Part shown: positions 27,978 to 37,041 of the stretch, in pieces
Position numbering within the stretch: position 1 is the stretch's first letter
Layout: every line of letters begins with the position of its first letter
Source of the DNA: Chloroherpetonaceae bacterium
Lineage (GTDB): Bacteria; Bacteroidota; Chlorobiia; Chlorobiales; Thermochlorobacteraceae
Direction of reading: 5' to 3'
Length of the DNA: 64,000 bases
NCBI GenBank assembly: GCA_033763895.1
Contig: JANRJQ010000010.1
Coordinates: 190,146-254,145, forward strand
The notes under the pieces: model-generated
What the model saw: the letters and a program-made list of their open reading frames with translations, nothing else
Told to the model about the DNA's origin: nothing
The model's database searches: none
Translations under genes and position numbers: made by a program

Positions 27978-30900
27978 ATGAAATTATTCTATAAGCTATT
28001 GTTATTAGCATTGGCATTTAACTTTCTTAGTAAATCATTAATAGCTCAATCGGACCCGATTGGAACGGCAAGGCCATTACCTATTCTTTACTATGATTTC
28101 GAGGTGAATTCAAGTAGAAATGCAACTAGTCCGATTGAGAATTCAATTGAAGCAGGCATAAATCAAACTGGTGGAATAATTCTTTCACCAACTGGATTTG
28201 GATTAACAAGAAATACTGGTGCAGGAAATACTACGCTACATAGTGGATTTACTGGTGGTGGGCAAGGAAATGCGTTACAAGGGGCTGTCGTTAATTCAGT
28301 GACCGATCCCGGTACAGGGGTAACTCAGTACTTTCAATTGGATAGTGTTGATGCACGAGGATTTAGTGGAATTTCAATTCAATTTGATGCCTTTGCCACT
28401 GCCGTTTCTAATTTTAATGTCCTTTATAGTATTAACGGCGGAGGCTACACTGCTCTGACTCCTGTTACCGGAGTATCCGCTTTCCAAACATTATCCTTTG
28501 TATTACCGGTATTAGCAGATAGCAGCAGAAATATCAAACTACGTTTTTATTCATATCGAAACGGAACAGGTACCTCCTTTCGTATTGATAATTTAATGAT
28601 CCGTGCCGGAGCTGTATTATCGTCAAAAACATTAATTAACATGAGGGTAGTTGGGGATGGTTTGAAATCGTTTCCACCAACAGCAACCAACATCTTCATT
28701 CCTTCTGTTTCTGACTTAGAGATAAAAAACTCCGGAACAATTGCAACTATGGCGGGTCAATTTCGGGTTGCAGGTCAATTGGCACTTACAGAAGGGACAT
28801 TTCGTGTGGTGGGTACGGATACCCTCGTTTTTCATACCGGGAATAATCCAATTTCAAGAGTTAATGGTTTGCTCGATTTATCAAATGCTTCAACGCTGAG
28901 GTTTGGATTCACGGGAGCATTAGCTGGAAATTTATTTTCGGTACCTGATGATCTATTCTTTTCGAATACTATCGGTAAGCTAAGAATTCAACGAACGAAT
29001 GCAATTTCTTTAGGTAATCAGAGTATCTCTGTTTCGGATAGTTTAATTTTTACAAGTGGAATTTTGATTACTTCATCCAGTGGGTTTATTCGTCATTTAA
29101 ATGTCGCTTCAGGTTCAATCACAGGTGCGAGTGCAACTTCACATGTTCGTGGGCCATTATCAAGAATTCTTTCTGCCTCGATTTCTGTAGATGGTACGGA
29201 TGTATTTTTTCCGGTTGGAGATGGGGCTGGAAACTATCGCCCTACTACTTTTCTAAATATTCGTACTGGGGGAATATCTCCCGAAATTCAAGTCAGGATA
29301 AACTCCTCAGGTGCGACAACGACAAATCCACTAAACCTTACATCCATTAGAAGTAGAAATTGGTTTGTTCGAAATATTACTGGAGATTTTACGAGTGCCA
29401 CATTAAGAATCGATAATGAATCACCGGCAATTACAAATGGAACGCATTTGATTGGTCGCTCGGATGCTCAATCAGGTGACTATAATTCAATTGGGGGGAC
29501 AGTCGTTGGAAGTCAAATTACTTCTAACCCACAAGAACTCACCCTCATTTCAGGTTCACGTTATTTTGCGATTGGCTTTTTTACCTCTGCCCCAACCGTT
29601 TCAGCTTCATCAGTTGGATTTAGTTTTGTCACCACAAGTTCGATGATTTTAACTTGGACGAATGGAAATGGGTCGAGAAGAATTGTCGTGGCAAAAGCAC
29701 TCTCTGCTGTTGATTTTGTTCCTTCTGATCTTACTGATTATTCCGGCGGTGTGAATACAAATTTTACGACCTCGACAGATGTCGGCAATGGTAATAAAAT
29801 TGTGTTTGATGGAACTGGAAATACAGTTTCATTAAGTGGTCTTACAACTAATACCATTTATCACTTTCGAGTGTATGAATATAATGGAGGAATGCCCTCA
29901 CTCTCATCGGTGTTTTTAACAGGTTCATTTGCTTTGGCTTCGCAAAGTACATCTCCATCTGAACCTTTGGTTACGGTATCGAATATTACTTTCTCAAATA
30001 TTTCAACATCGTCATTTACTGTTAATTGGACTGTCCCAACTTCAAATGCTGGCGAAAGAAGGTTAGTGACAATACGAGCATTTAGTGATCCACAAGATTC
30101 TCCGACGGATGGGATAACCTATACAACTAATCCTGTATTTGGCTTAGGTCAAAATTTGGGATCCAACAATTATGCTGTTTATGATGGAACTGGAACAAGT
30201 GTGACGATTACGGGTTTGAGTGCTGCAACACGCTATGCAATTTCAATTTTTGAATATAATGGCAGTGGCGCGGCTCTTAATTACAATACGAATGGAGCTT
30301 TAGTGAATCGATTTACAATATTTGCCTCAGAACCGACTACGCATATTGTAGGTCTCAATGTTGGAACTGTTACAAAAAACAGCGTTCAATTGAATTGGTC
30401 AACGACTGTTCCTTCTGCAAGTGGATATGTTGTGGTTTATAGCCCAATCTCTGTAACAGAAGATGCTCAAGACGGCTTTAACTACACAGATGGTCAAGTG
30501 GTGCTAGGAACCAACCGAGCAACGCTTGCCGTGACACCAAACAGCGCAACCTCAATAACGGTAAATGGTCTTAACTCCGGAACTTCGTATGAATTTCGAG
30601 TATATCCCTTTCGCTTTGATGGATCTAATGGGGAAACGCGCAACTACTACACTGCAGCCGTTATACCAAGCATTACCCAATCGACAAACGCGGGCGACAC
30701 CTATGTTTTTGAAGTTAATGGAGGAGATTGGACAACAGCAGCAAACTGGAATCCCGATGGGCTTCCCGGTGCAGGGGATATTGTTCAAATTCCGGGTGGT
30801 TTTACGGTGATAAATCTCCCTGCTTCTATCTCAATTGGGCGATTAGAAGTTTCGAGTGCGGGAACTGCAATTTTAAATAGTGGTGCAGGTAGTACCACGA

Positions 30901-32774
30901 TTACACTCACCGGTAGTGGAACCGCGACGCCGAATGCCCTTTCAATTATTGCAGGGAGAACCTTAAGTCTGGCGTCTTCTGAAGATTTGACCATTGTTCT
31001 TAGTGCCGGTGCTACGGGTTTAATTGCAGGGACATTTTCAAATCCCACAACTCCATCAAATGTGAACCGCTTGATCGTTACTGATTCTGCAGGGCTGATT
31101 GTGACTGGAACTGTCAACAACAACTTTAATAACAATGGTTTGTTTATCGGTTCTGCTTTGAATAGTGTCGTGTTTCAGAATAATTCGATTTATTCAGCCA
31201 ATAACGCCAATAGCATTCGTGTTTTTGGGGCAGCAGCTCCGAATTCAATTCCAATTTTTAATACTGGTTCGATTTACCGTATTACAGCAAATGCACGCAT
31301 TGATACTGTTATTCAAAATCGGCGTTTAAGACGAGTGGAATTAACATCGGCAACGTTTAATCAAACTTCAACTTCTAGTGGTTTTTTTGAATGTGATTCT
31401 CTTGCGATAACTGCAATAACAACTCAAACTCCTGCGTTTAATTTCACAGGGGGGTTACGAATCAATAATGAATTAAGTTATACATCCTCAACTGGTTCTA
31501 TAAACTTTAATGATGGCACGATAAATGTTGGAGCAGGTTCACCGTTCAAGATTCGTAGCACAGCAGGAAATCTTAATTTTGGTGGAACAAGTAATTTTGT
31601 GGTCAACAATACAGGAGGAATACAACTCTTGAATAATGCTTCGCCATCCTTTAATTCTACCTTGACACTTACCAACGGCAATATTATTTCCTCTTTAACA
31701 GCGATTCCAACCATAGGCAGTTCTGCAACTGTAAATGGTGGTTCTGCAGTAAGTTATATTGAAGGTCCGCTTCGAAGGGTATTAGCAACCACGACACCCA
31801 CGGTATTTCCAATAGGAAAAGGTGGGGTTTACAACCCACTTACTGTTGTGCCTCAAAATGCTACATCGGTAACTTATACTGCTGAGTACTTCAACGCACC
31901 GTTTTCGGATGTGACAAGTGTGACCGCACCGCTCAATAATGTCAGTATCCTTAATTATTACAACTTGACTCGTGCTGTAAGTTTAATCGATGCCCAAGTT
32001 GTTCTCTCTTGGGATGGAACAAGCGGCGTATCCGATTTGGTGGACTTACGCGTAGCACGATGGAATGGTTCGTCTTGGGTTGATGCAGGCGTGGCGTCAA
32101 CAACAGGGAATGCTTCTGCAGGAACGATTCGCTCCGGGGTAATTTCTATTTTCCCATCGAATATTACACTTGGTTCAACTTCTACCGATAACCCATTGCC
32201 GGTTGAATTGGCCACTTTTACGCATAAAGTGACCCGTGGCGGTGTTGAGCTCAAATGGGAGACGATTTCAGAAGCGAATAATGCCGGATTTACCATTCAA
32301 CGCCGAGGTGTTGGGGTTGAAGAGTGGTCATCTTTAGGATTTGTAAGAGGAAATGGAACAACCTCTGAACGAAAGAGTTACACCTTTACCGACAAAGAAG
32401 CGAAAGGAAAATACGAATACCGTTTAGCGCAAGTGGATTTTGATGGAACCCTTAATTTTTCTTCGGTGATAGAAGTGAATGCCACCTTGCCGAGAGAATT
32501 TGCATTAGGTCAAAATTATCCGAATCCATTTAATCCATCCACGACCATTCGTTATGATGTGGCTGAATTTTCGGATATTTCACTACGCGTTTACGATATT
32601 CTTGGTAGAGAGGTAGCGACCTTAATTAATCAAGCTCAAGATGCCGGGACATATCAAGTTCCATTTCAAGCTGGGAATTTGGGTTTAAGCAGCGGAGTCT
32701 ATTTTTATAGAATTACGGCGAAATCATCAAGTTCAACATTTGTTCAAACCAAGAAGATGATGCTTTTGAAGTAA
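27978..32774 (+). CDS. Giant secreted FN3 protein with type IX sorting domain
   Basis: This 1598-residue exported protein starts with a signal peptide (MKLFYKLLLLALAFNF..., cleavage after IAQ). The middle contains at least three fibronectin-III-like domains (about residues 535-980: segments ending YHFRVYEYNG, YAISIFEYNG and YEFRVYPFRF) and Ser/Thr/Gly/Asn-rich beta repeats. The C-terminus ends in a type A Por/T9SS sorting domain: GQNYPNPFNPSTTIRYD, LRVYDILGREVATL, SGVYFYRI, KKMMLLK. Export across the outer membrane by T9SS and surface attachment follow from the family. The ligand is unknown. A TTG start 108 bases upstream is possible but would precede the signal peptide. Confidence 0.93.
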   Translation: MKLFYKLLLLALAFNFLSKSLIAQSDPIGTARPLPILYYDFEVNSSRNATSPIENSIEAGINQTGGIILSPTGFGLTRNTGAGNTTLHSGFTGGGQGNALQGAVVNSVTDPGTGVTQYFQLDSVDARGFSGISIQFDAFATAVSNFNVLYSINGGGYTALTPVTGVSAFQTLSFVLPVLADSSRNIKLRFYSYRNGTGTSFRIDNLMIRAGAVLSSKTLINMRVVGDGLKSFPPTATNIFIPSVSDLEIKNSGTIATMAGQFRVAGQLALTEGTFRVVGTDTLVFHTGNNPISRVNGLLDLSNASTLRFGFTGALAGNLFSVPDDLFFSNTIGKLRIQRTNAISLGNQSISVSDSLIFTSGILITSSSGFIRHLNVASGSITGASATSHVRGPLSRILSASISVDGTDVFFPVGDGAGNYRPTTFLNIRTGGISPEIQVRINSSGATTTNPLNLTSIRSRNWFVRNITGDFTSATLRIDNESPAITNGTHLIGRSDAQSGDYNSIGGTVVGSQITSNPQELTLISGSRYFAIGFFTSAPTVSASSVGFSFVTTSSMILTWTNGNGSRRIVVAKALSAVDFVPSDLTDYSGGVNTNFTTSTDVGNGNKIVFDGTGNTVSLSGLTTNTIYHFRVYEYNGGMPSLSSVFLTGSFALASQSTSPSEPLVTVSNITFSNISTSSFTVNWTVPTSNAGERRLVTIRAFSDPQDSPTDGITYTTNPVFGLGQNLGSNNYAVYDGTGTSVTITGLSAATRYAISIFEYNGSGAALNYNTNGALVNRFTIFASEPTTHIVGLNVGTVTKNSVQLNWSTTVPSASGYVVVYSPISVTEDAQDGFNYTDGQVVLGTNRATLAVTPNSATSITVNGLNSGTSYEFRVYPFRFDGSNGETRNYYTAAVIPSITQSTNAGDTYVFEVNGGDWTTAANWNPDGLPGAGDIVQIPGGFTVINLPASISIGRLEVSSAGTAILNSGAGSTTITLTGSGTATPNALSIIAGRTLSLASSEDLTIVLSAGATGLIAGTFSNPTTPSNVNRLIVTDSAGLIVTGTVNNNFNNNGLFIGSALNSVVFQNNSIYSANNANSIRVFGAAAPNSIPIFNTGSIYRITANARIDTVIQNRRLRRVELTSATFNQTSTSSGFFECDSLAITAITTQTPAFNFTGGLRINNELSYTSSTGSINFNDGTINVGAGSPFKIRSTAGNLNFGGTSNFVVNNTGGIQLLNNASPSFNSTLTLTNGNIISSLTAIPTIGSSATVNGGSAVSYIEGPLRRVLATTTPTVFPIGKGGVYNPLTVVPQNATSVTYTAEYFNAPFSDVTSVTAPLNNVSILNYYNLTRAVSLIDAQVVLSWDGTSGVSDLVDLRVARWNGSSWVDAGVASTTGNASAGTIRSGVISIFPSNITLGSTSTDNPLPVELATFTHKVTRGGVELKWETISEANNAGFTIQRRGVGVEEWSSLGFVRGNGTTSERKSYTFTDKEAKGKYEYRLAQVDFDGTLNFSSVIEVNATLPREFALGQNYPNPFNPSTTIRYDVAEFSDISLRVYDILGREVATLINQAQDAGTYQVPFQAGNLGLSSGVYFYRITAKSSSSTFVQTKKMMLLK

Positions 32775-32796
32775 AATGAAATTTGAAAAAAATGTG

Positions 32797-32820
32797 AAAA
32801 GGGGCACTCGCCCCTTTTTG
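32797..32820 (+). terminator. Terminator after the T9SS cargo gene
   Basis: AAAAGGGGC (32797-32805), loop ACTC, GCCCCTTTTT (32810-32819): a textbook Rho-independent terminator 22 bases after the stop. Confidence 0.93.
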
Positions 32821-32875
32821 ATTTTCAAACCTTTAGAAAGACTGTTGAGTTATCTAAAAACAATTTAAAGAGAAT

Positions 32876-33325
32876 ATGCCCAAATATCGCGCATCGATTG
32901 ATATTCAATCAACACCAGAAAAAGTATTTCATTTTCATGATGATACTTCAAATTTACTTCGAATAACGCCTCCAGACACAAGAGTTGAGTTGGTTTCAGC
33001 AACTCCGGCCGGAAAAGGTCAACGCGTCAAGCTTTCGGTAACTCAATTTGGATTTTTGAAGAACACGTGGGAGGTTGAGATTACAACTTATGAACCGCCG
33101 AGGAAGATGATTGATGAGCAACTTCACGGTCCATTTCACAAATGGGTACAAACAAGAACGGTTATGGATTTGGGGAATGGGTTAACCCGTTTAACAGATG
33201 AGGTTGAATATGAATTACCGATGCATGCAATTGGAGATTTTTTTGCAGGTCGTTTTGTTGCCGCTGAAATTTCAAAAATGTTTGAATATCGGCAGCGTAA
33301 AACAAAAGAAATTTTAGAAAATTAA
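32876..33325 (+). CDS. SRPBCC (START/polyketide-cyclase-like) family protein
   Basis: This 149-residue soluble protein has the helix-grip fold of SRPBCC proteins: MPKYRASIDIQSTPEKVFHFHDD at the N-terminus, a central beta sheet (NTWEVEITTYEPPRKMID) and a C-terminal long helix (FFAGRFVAAEISKMFEYRQ). The fold holds hydrophobic ligands. The ligand cannot be deduced; a role near pigment or lipid metabolism is only suggested by the B12-radical SAM gene 111 bases downstream, from which it is separated by a terminator hairpin. Confidence 0.8.
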   Translation: MPKYRASIDIQSTPEKVFHFHDDTSNLLRITPPDTRVELVSATPAGKGQRVKLSVTQFGFLKNTWEVEITTYEPPRKMIDEQLHGPFHKWVQTRTVMDLGNGLTRLTDEVEYELPMHAIGDFFAGRFVAAEISKMFEYRQRKTKEILEN

Positions 33326-33334
33326 TTGGGGGAT

Positions 33335-33361
33335 AAAAGGTTCCCAGTAAAACCTTTTTTC
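33335..33361 (+). terminator. Terminator after the SRPBCC gene
   Basis: AAAAGGTT (33335-33342), 8-base loop, AACCTTTTTT (33351-33360). The T run supports intrinsic termination, separating the SRPBCC and radical SAM transcripts. Confidence 0.7.
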
Positions 33362-33436
33362 TTTGAACTCCACTTAGCTTCGCGTATCTTAGAAACAGAA
33401 AAATGAATGTTTTGAATCTATATACCGGAGGTAACT

Positions 33437-34840
33437 ATGAGTGCTCTCAATATGGCAGAGTCGGTTTCTGTCACACCCCAAATTGATCCTTCCATTTTAA
33501 GCGGGGTTTCCCAAAAAAATAATTTTAAGAAAAAGAAGTGGCTTTTGGTTCAGCCCAAAAGTAAAACGAACCTTATGGTTGATTCGGGAAAGGTAAGTAT
33601 CCCGCTCAATTTGATGATGGTTGGCACGCTTGTCAAACAAGATTTCGACGTTGATTTTATCGATGAACGAACGGGAGACAAGGTTCCAGAAGATCTTTCT
33701 GGATATGATGTTGTGGCGATTACCGCAAGAACACTTAATGTGAGTAATGCTTACGATATCGCTGATAAGGCGAAGTCTCAAGGCAAACGGGTCATTATGG
33801 GAGGTACTCACCCAACTATGATGTTTCAAGAGGCGAAAGATCATTGCGATTCTGTGGTGTTCGGCGAAATTGAATCCGTTTGGGATGAGCTTAAAAGCGA
33901 TGTTGAAAATGATGCGATGAAGCCACAATACAAGGCTGGGGCATTCAAATCGATGACCGAAATGGGGATGCCCGATTTTAACATTGTTTTAAACTCCAAG
34001 CATGCAAAAAATTACAGTTTCAGAATACCATTACTTGCAACAAAAGGATGCCCTGTCGGATGTAATTTTTGCACAACACCAACGATTTACGGAAAGTCTT
34101 TTCGAACACGAGATTCTCAACGAGTTGTTGATGAAATAAACTTCCATCAATCCCGATTAGGAAAAAAAGATATTCATATCTCATTTATGGATGACAACAT
34201 CAGTTTTAAGCCTGCATTTATGGATGAGCTGATGAATTCGATAGCGCCAACGGGAGCAAAGTGGAATGCAAATATTTCAATGAATTTTTTGGAAAGCCCA
34301 TCGGTGCCAAAAGCCGCGAAAGAAGCGGGATGTGAGTTGTTAAACATCGGGTTTGAATCAGTAACTCCTGAAACGATCAAGTATGTTCATAAAGGCTCGA
34401 ATCGGGTTGGGCGATATGATGAAGTGGTTGACAATGTTCACAAAAATGGAATTGGGATTCAAGGGTATTTTATATTTGGCTTCGATACAGATACAAAAAA
34501 TAGTTTTCAAGGGACTTACGATTTCATCATGCGAAATCGTATTGAGTTTCCTGTTTTCACGATCGCCACGCCATTTCCGGGAACGCCTTGGTTTGATGAA
34601 ATAAAACCGCGGATTCGTCATTTTGATTGGGACAAATACGATACTTTTCATTATATGTATAAACCTGAAAAACTCGGTGAAATGGAATTTCTTGAAAATT
34701 TTATCAAGGTCCAGCGTGAAGTTTATTCTTGGAAATCAATTTGGTATCGGATGCAAGGGAAGCCTATGAATTGGCTTTGGGCTGTAAATATTGCGATGCA
34801 CTATTTTACAAGAAGGCTTAAGCCTGAAATGCTGATGTAA
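33437..34840 (+). CDS. B12-binding-domain radical SAM protein (1)
   Basis: This 467-residue protein has an N-terminal cobalamin-binding-like Rossmann domain (about residues 30-170, with GGTHPTMM and VVFGEIES) and a radical SAM domain whose cluster cysteines are CPVGCNFC (C205, C209, C212). The C-terminal tail resembles the DUF4070-type end of this class. Related enzymes make bacteriochlorophyll (BchE cyclase, BchQ/BchR methyltransferases), hopanoids and others. In a BChl-making organism a pigment role is attractive, but the subfamily cannot be fixed by eye. At 467 residues it is short for BchE. A GGAGG (33427-33431) precedes the ATG. Confidence 0.85.
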   Translation: MSALNMAESVSVTPQIDPSILSGVSQKNNFKKKKWLLVQPKSKTNLMVDSGKVSIPLNLMMVGTLVKQDFDVDFIDERTGDKVPEDLSGYDVVAITARTLNVSNAYDIADKAKSQGKRVIMGGTHPTMMFQEAKDHCDSVVFGEIESVWDELKSDVENDAMKPQYKAGAFKSMTEMGMPDFNIVLNSKHAKNYSFRIPLLATKGCPVGCNFCTTPTIYGKSFRTRDSQRVVDEINFHQSRLGKKDIHISFMDDNISFKPAFMDELMNSIAPTGAKWNANISMNFLESPSVPKAAKEAGCELLNIGFESVTPETIKYVHKGSNRVGRYDEVVDNVHKNGIGIQGYFIFGFDTDTKNSFQGTYDFIMRNRIEFPVFTIATPFPGTPWFDEIKPRIRHFDWDKYDTFHYMYKPEKLGEMEFLENFIKVQREVYSWKSIWYRMQGKPMNWLWAVNIAMHYFTRRLKPEMLM

Positions 34841-34842
34841 TT

Positions 34843-36162
34843 TTATCCCTTACTTTGAAGCATCTGCAAAGCGGCGTGTTCACCCGAAACCCAACCGGTT
34901 GAATATGCCGCTTGCAAATTAAAACCTCCAACTTCTCCAGCCACATCAAGGACTTCTCCGGCAAAATATAAATTTTGAATAAGCCTAGATTGCATTGTTT
35001 TAGGATTTACATCTTTGAGCGAGACGCCACCCGCAGAAACCTCACCCTTTTCAATTGGAACCTCAAGAACACGACCTAATTTGAAAGATTTAAGTATTGA
35101 GGCAATACTTTTTCGTTTTTCTTTTTGAAGTGAATTCCATTTTTGATCAAGTTGGTTTTCAGATTGAAGAAAAAAATCTTCAACCAATGCGTTTGGAATA
35201 AGCGTACCAATTAACGTTTTTACGAGTTGCGTGCTATTTCGCTGGCCGTATTCAATTAATGAAAGTTGTAGATCTTGTTCATTTTTTTCGGGTAAGAAAT
35301 CCACACACATTTCAATTGGAAAAGGGTTAGAATTTTTTTCAGTATGGTTGGCTGTAATATTTTCGGCAACATGTCGAGAAATCGAAAGACATGCTGGTCC
35401 AGAAATTCCTATATGTGTGATAAGGACATCGCCACGTATCTTTGGAATTTCATTAGAAGAGTTCCTTGCAAATAGAGTTACATCGCGCAAAGAAACGCCA
35501 ACCCAATCCTTTTTTGGTTTTTCATGAAAGTAGATGGGTGCAAGAGCGGCAAGGGGGTTTTCGATTTTATGCCCCATTTTTTTGGCGAATTTGATTCCAT
35601 CGCCGGTGGTTCCCGTTTTTGAGTATGAAACCCCACCTGTTGAAATGATAACTGAGTCGGAGAAAACCTCTTTGACAAACGCTTTGATTTCAACGATCAA
35701 TGAAAACCCCTGCTCTTTTGGTTTTAAATCTAATACCCGTGAAAAAGTCAGTACCTCAATCTCATTTTCTTGAAGCAAGGTCTCAAAAACTTCTAAAACA
35801 TCTTCGGCCCGACCCGAAACGGGAAATACTCGACCGTTATCGCGTGTATAGGTTTCTACATGTCGTTCATGAAGCCAATTCAAGACTTGTGTATTGGACA
35901 AATGGAAAAATGAAGGTTTAAGAAAATTCTTTTCATTACTTAACTGAAACCCTTCTCGAAGAACAGCCATCATGTCGCCTTCGTGGGTAATGTTGCATTT
36001 GCCCCCTCCAGAAATCCTAATCTTTATCCCTAATCGAGGATTTCGTTCGTAAATCGTTATACGAAGATTTGAGTTTGGAAATTTTTCTTTTTGGATTTGG
36101 CGAGCTCGAATTGCAGCGCACATTCCGGCGGCCCCGCCACCGATTATCGAAAGAGTTGGCAT
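34843..36162 (-). CDS. HI0933/BaiN-family FAD-dependent oxidoreductase
   Basis: This 439-residue flavoprotein has the FAD-binding GGGAAGMCAAIRA at residues 7-19, SGGGKCNITHEGD (GKCN is a hallmark of the HI0933 family) and a C-terminal GEVLDVAGEVGGFNLQAAYSTGW motif that closes the FAD site. Family members are of uncertain substrate; some act on NAD(P)H-linked reductions. It is the last gene of a four-gene minus-strand unit (M23 peptidase, cinA, LOG, this gene) with gaps of 2-9 bases. Confidence 0.93.
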   Translation of the reverse strand: MPTLSIIGGGAAGMCAAIRARQIQKEKFPNSNLRITIYERNPRLGIKIRISGGGKCNITHEGDMMAVLREGFQLSNEKNFLKPSFFHLSNTQVLNWLHERHVETYTRDNGRVFPVSGRAEDVLEVFETLLQENEIEVLTFSRVLDLKPKEQGFSLIVEIKAFVKEVFSDSVIISTGGVSYSKTGTTGDGIKFAKKMGHKIENPLAALAPIYFHEKPKKDWVGVSLRDVTLFARNSSNEIPKIRGDVLITHIGISGPACLSISRHVAENITANHTEKNSNPFPIEMCVDFLPEKNEQDLQLSLIEYGQRNSTQLVKTLIGTLIPNALVEDFFLQSENQLDQKWNSLQKEKRKSIASILKSFKLGRVLEVPIEKGEVSAGGVSLKDVNPKTMQSRLIQNLYFAGEVLDVAGEVGGFNLQAAYSTGWVSGEHAALQMLQSKG

Positions 36163-36169
36163 TTCGAGG

Positions 36170-37039
36170 TTAAAAATTTGGAAGGTAATTGCCGTCGGGG
36201 TAAAACTCTTTAATAACTTTTAATGCTTCTTCAGGCGAATCCACAACGGAGACAAAGTCAAAATCATTAACACCCACATAACTCTTTTCTTCGATGAGAA
36301 CCTTCTTAATCCAATGGATTAAGCCGCTCCAAAAGGTTTTTCCTACAAGAATAACAGGAAACATTGTAATCTTTTGGGTTTGAATTAAAGTTAAGGCCTC
36401 TGTTAGCTCATCAAGAGTACCGTATCCACCCGGCATTACAATTAAGGCTTGGGAATACTTCATAAACATTGCTTTCCGTGCGAAGAAGTATTTGAAAGTG
36501 ATGGATTTATCAGGATCAACATAAGGGTTTGATTTTTGTTCAAAAGGGAGCTTGATATTCAGCCCAACTGAAGCCCCATTGGATTCATGTGCCCCACGAT
36601 TGCCGGCCTCCATTATTCCCGGCCCACCACCCGTGATAACAGCAAATCCTTCTTTCACAAGAAGTTTAGCTAAGTGAACGGTGAGTTTATAAAAAGGATC
36701 TGTCTCTTTAATTCTTGCTGAGCCAAAAATTGTGACGGCTGGGCCAACTTCTGAAAGCTTATCAAACCCTGTTACAAATTCAGACATAATTCGAAACGTG
36801 CGCCAACCATCATGACTCATCTCTCCCCATTCCTTTAAGGCAGAAGGAGAAAGATGAATTTTATTTTGAGTTTTATTTAAGGGTGAGACTGATAACCCGG
36901 AAGCATTTGTTCGGCGAACAACCTTAGATCCAACGCGTGAAAACTTCACATCTAAATTTTTTTTTCCTTTAGAAGGGGTTGCTTTTTTTGAAGAAGCTTT
37001 TAATGATGAAGGTTTCTTATTTGATTTTTCTTGTGGCAT
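36170..37039 (-). CDS. LOG-family nucleotide 5'-monophosphate phosphoribohydrolase
   Basis: This 289-residue protein has a C-terminal Rossmann domain of the LOG/TIGR00730 family. The signature segments are VITGGGPGIMEAGNRGA and MPGGYGTLDELTEAL (PGGxGTxxE). The family removes ribose phosphate from nucleotide monophosphates and includes cytokinin-activating enzymes. The first ~90 residues are a Lys/Ser-rich basic extension with no domain. It starts 2 bases after the cinA stop and ends 7 bases before the FAD oxidoreductase start. Confidence 0.92.
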   Translation of the reverse strand: MPQEKSNKKPSSLKASSKKATPSKGKKNLDVKFSRVGSKVVRRTNASGLSVSPLNKTQNKIHLSPSALKEWGEMSHDGWRTFRIMSEFVTGFDKLSEVGPAVTIFGSARIKETDPFYKLTVHLAKLLVKEGFAVITGGGPGIMEAGNRGAHESNGASVGLNIKLPFEQKSNPYVDPDKSITFKYFFARKAMFMKYSQALIVMPGGYGTLDELTEALTLIQTQKITMFPVILVGKTFWSGLIHWIKKVLIEEKSYVGVNDFDFVSVVDSPEEALKVIKEFYPDGNYLPNF

Positions 37040-37041
37040 AA

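Noticed and set aside
30785-31135. Antisense reading frames within the giant secreted protein gene
   Set aside because: Shadows of the Ser/Thr/Val-rich coding strand, no independent evidence.
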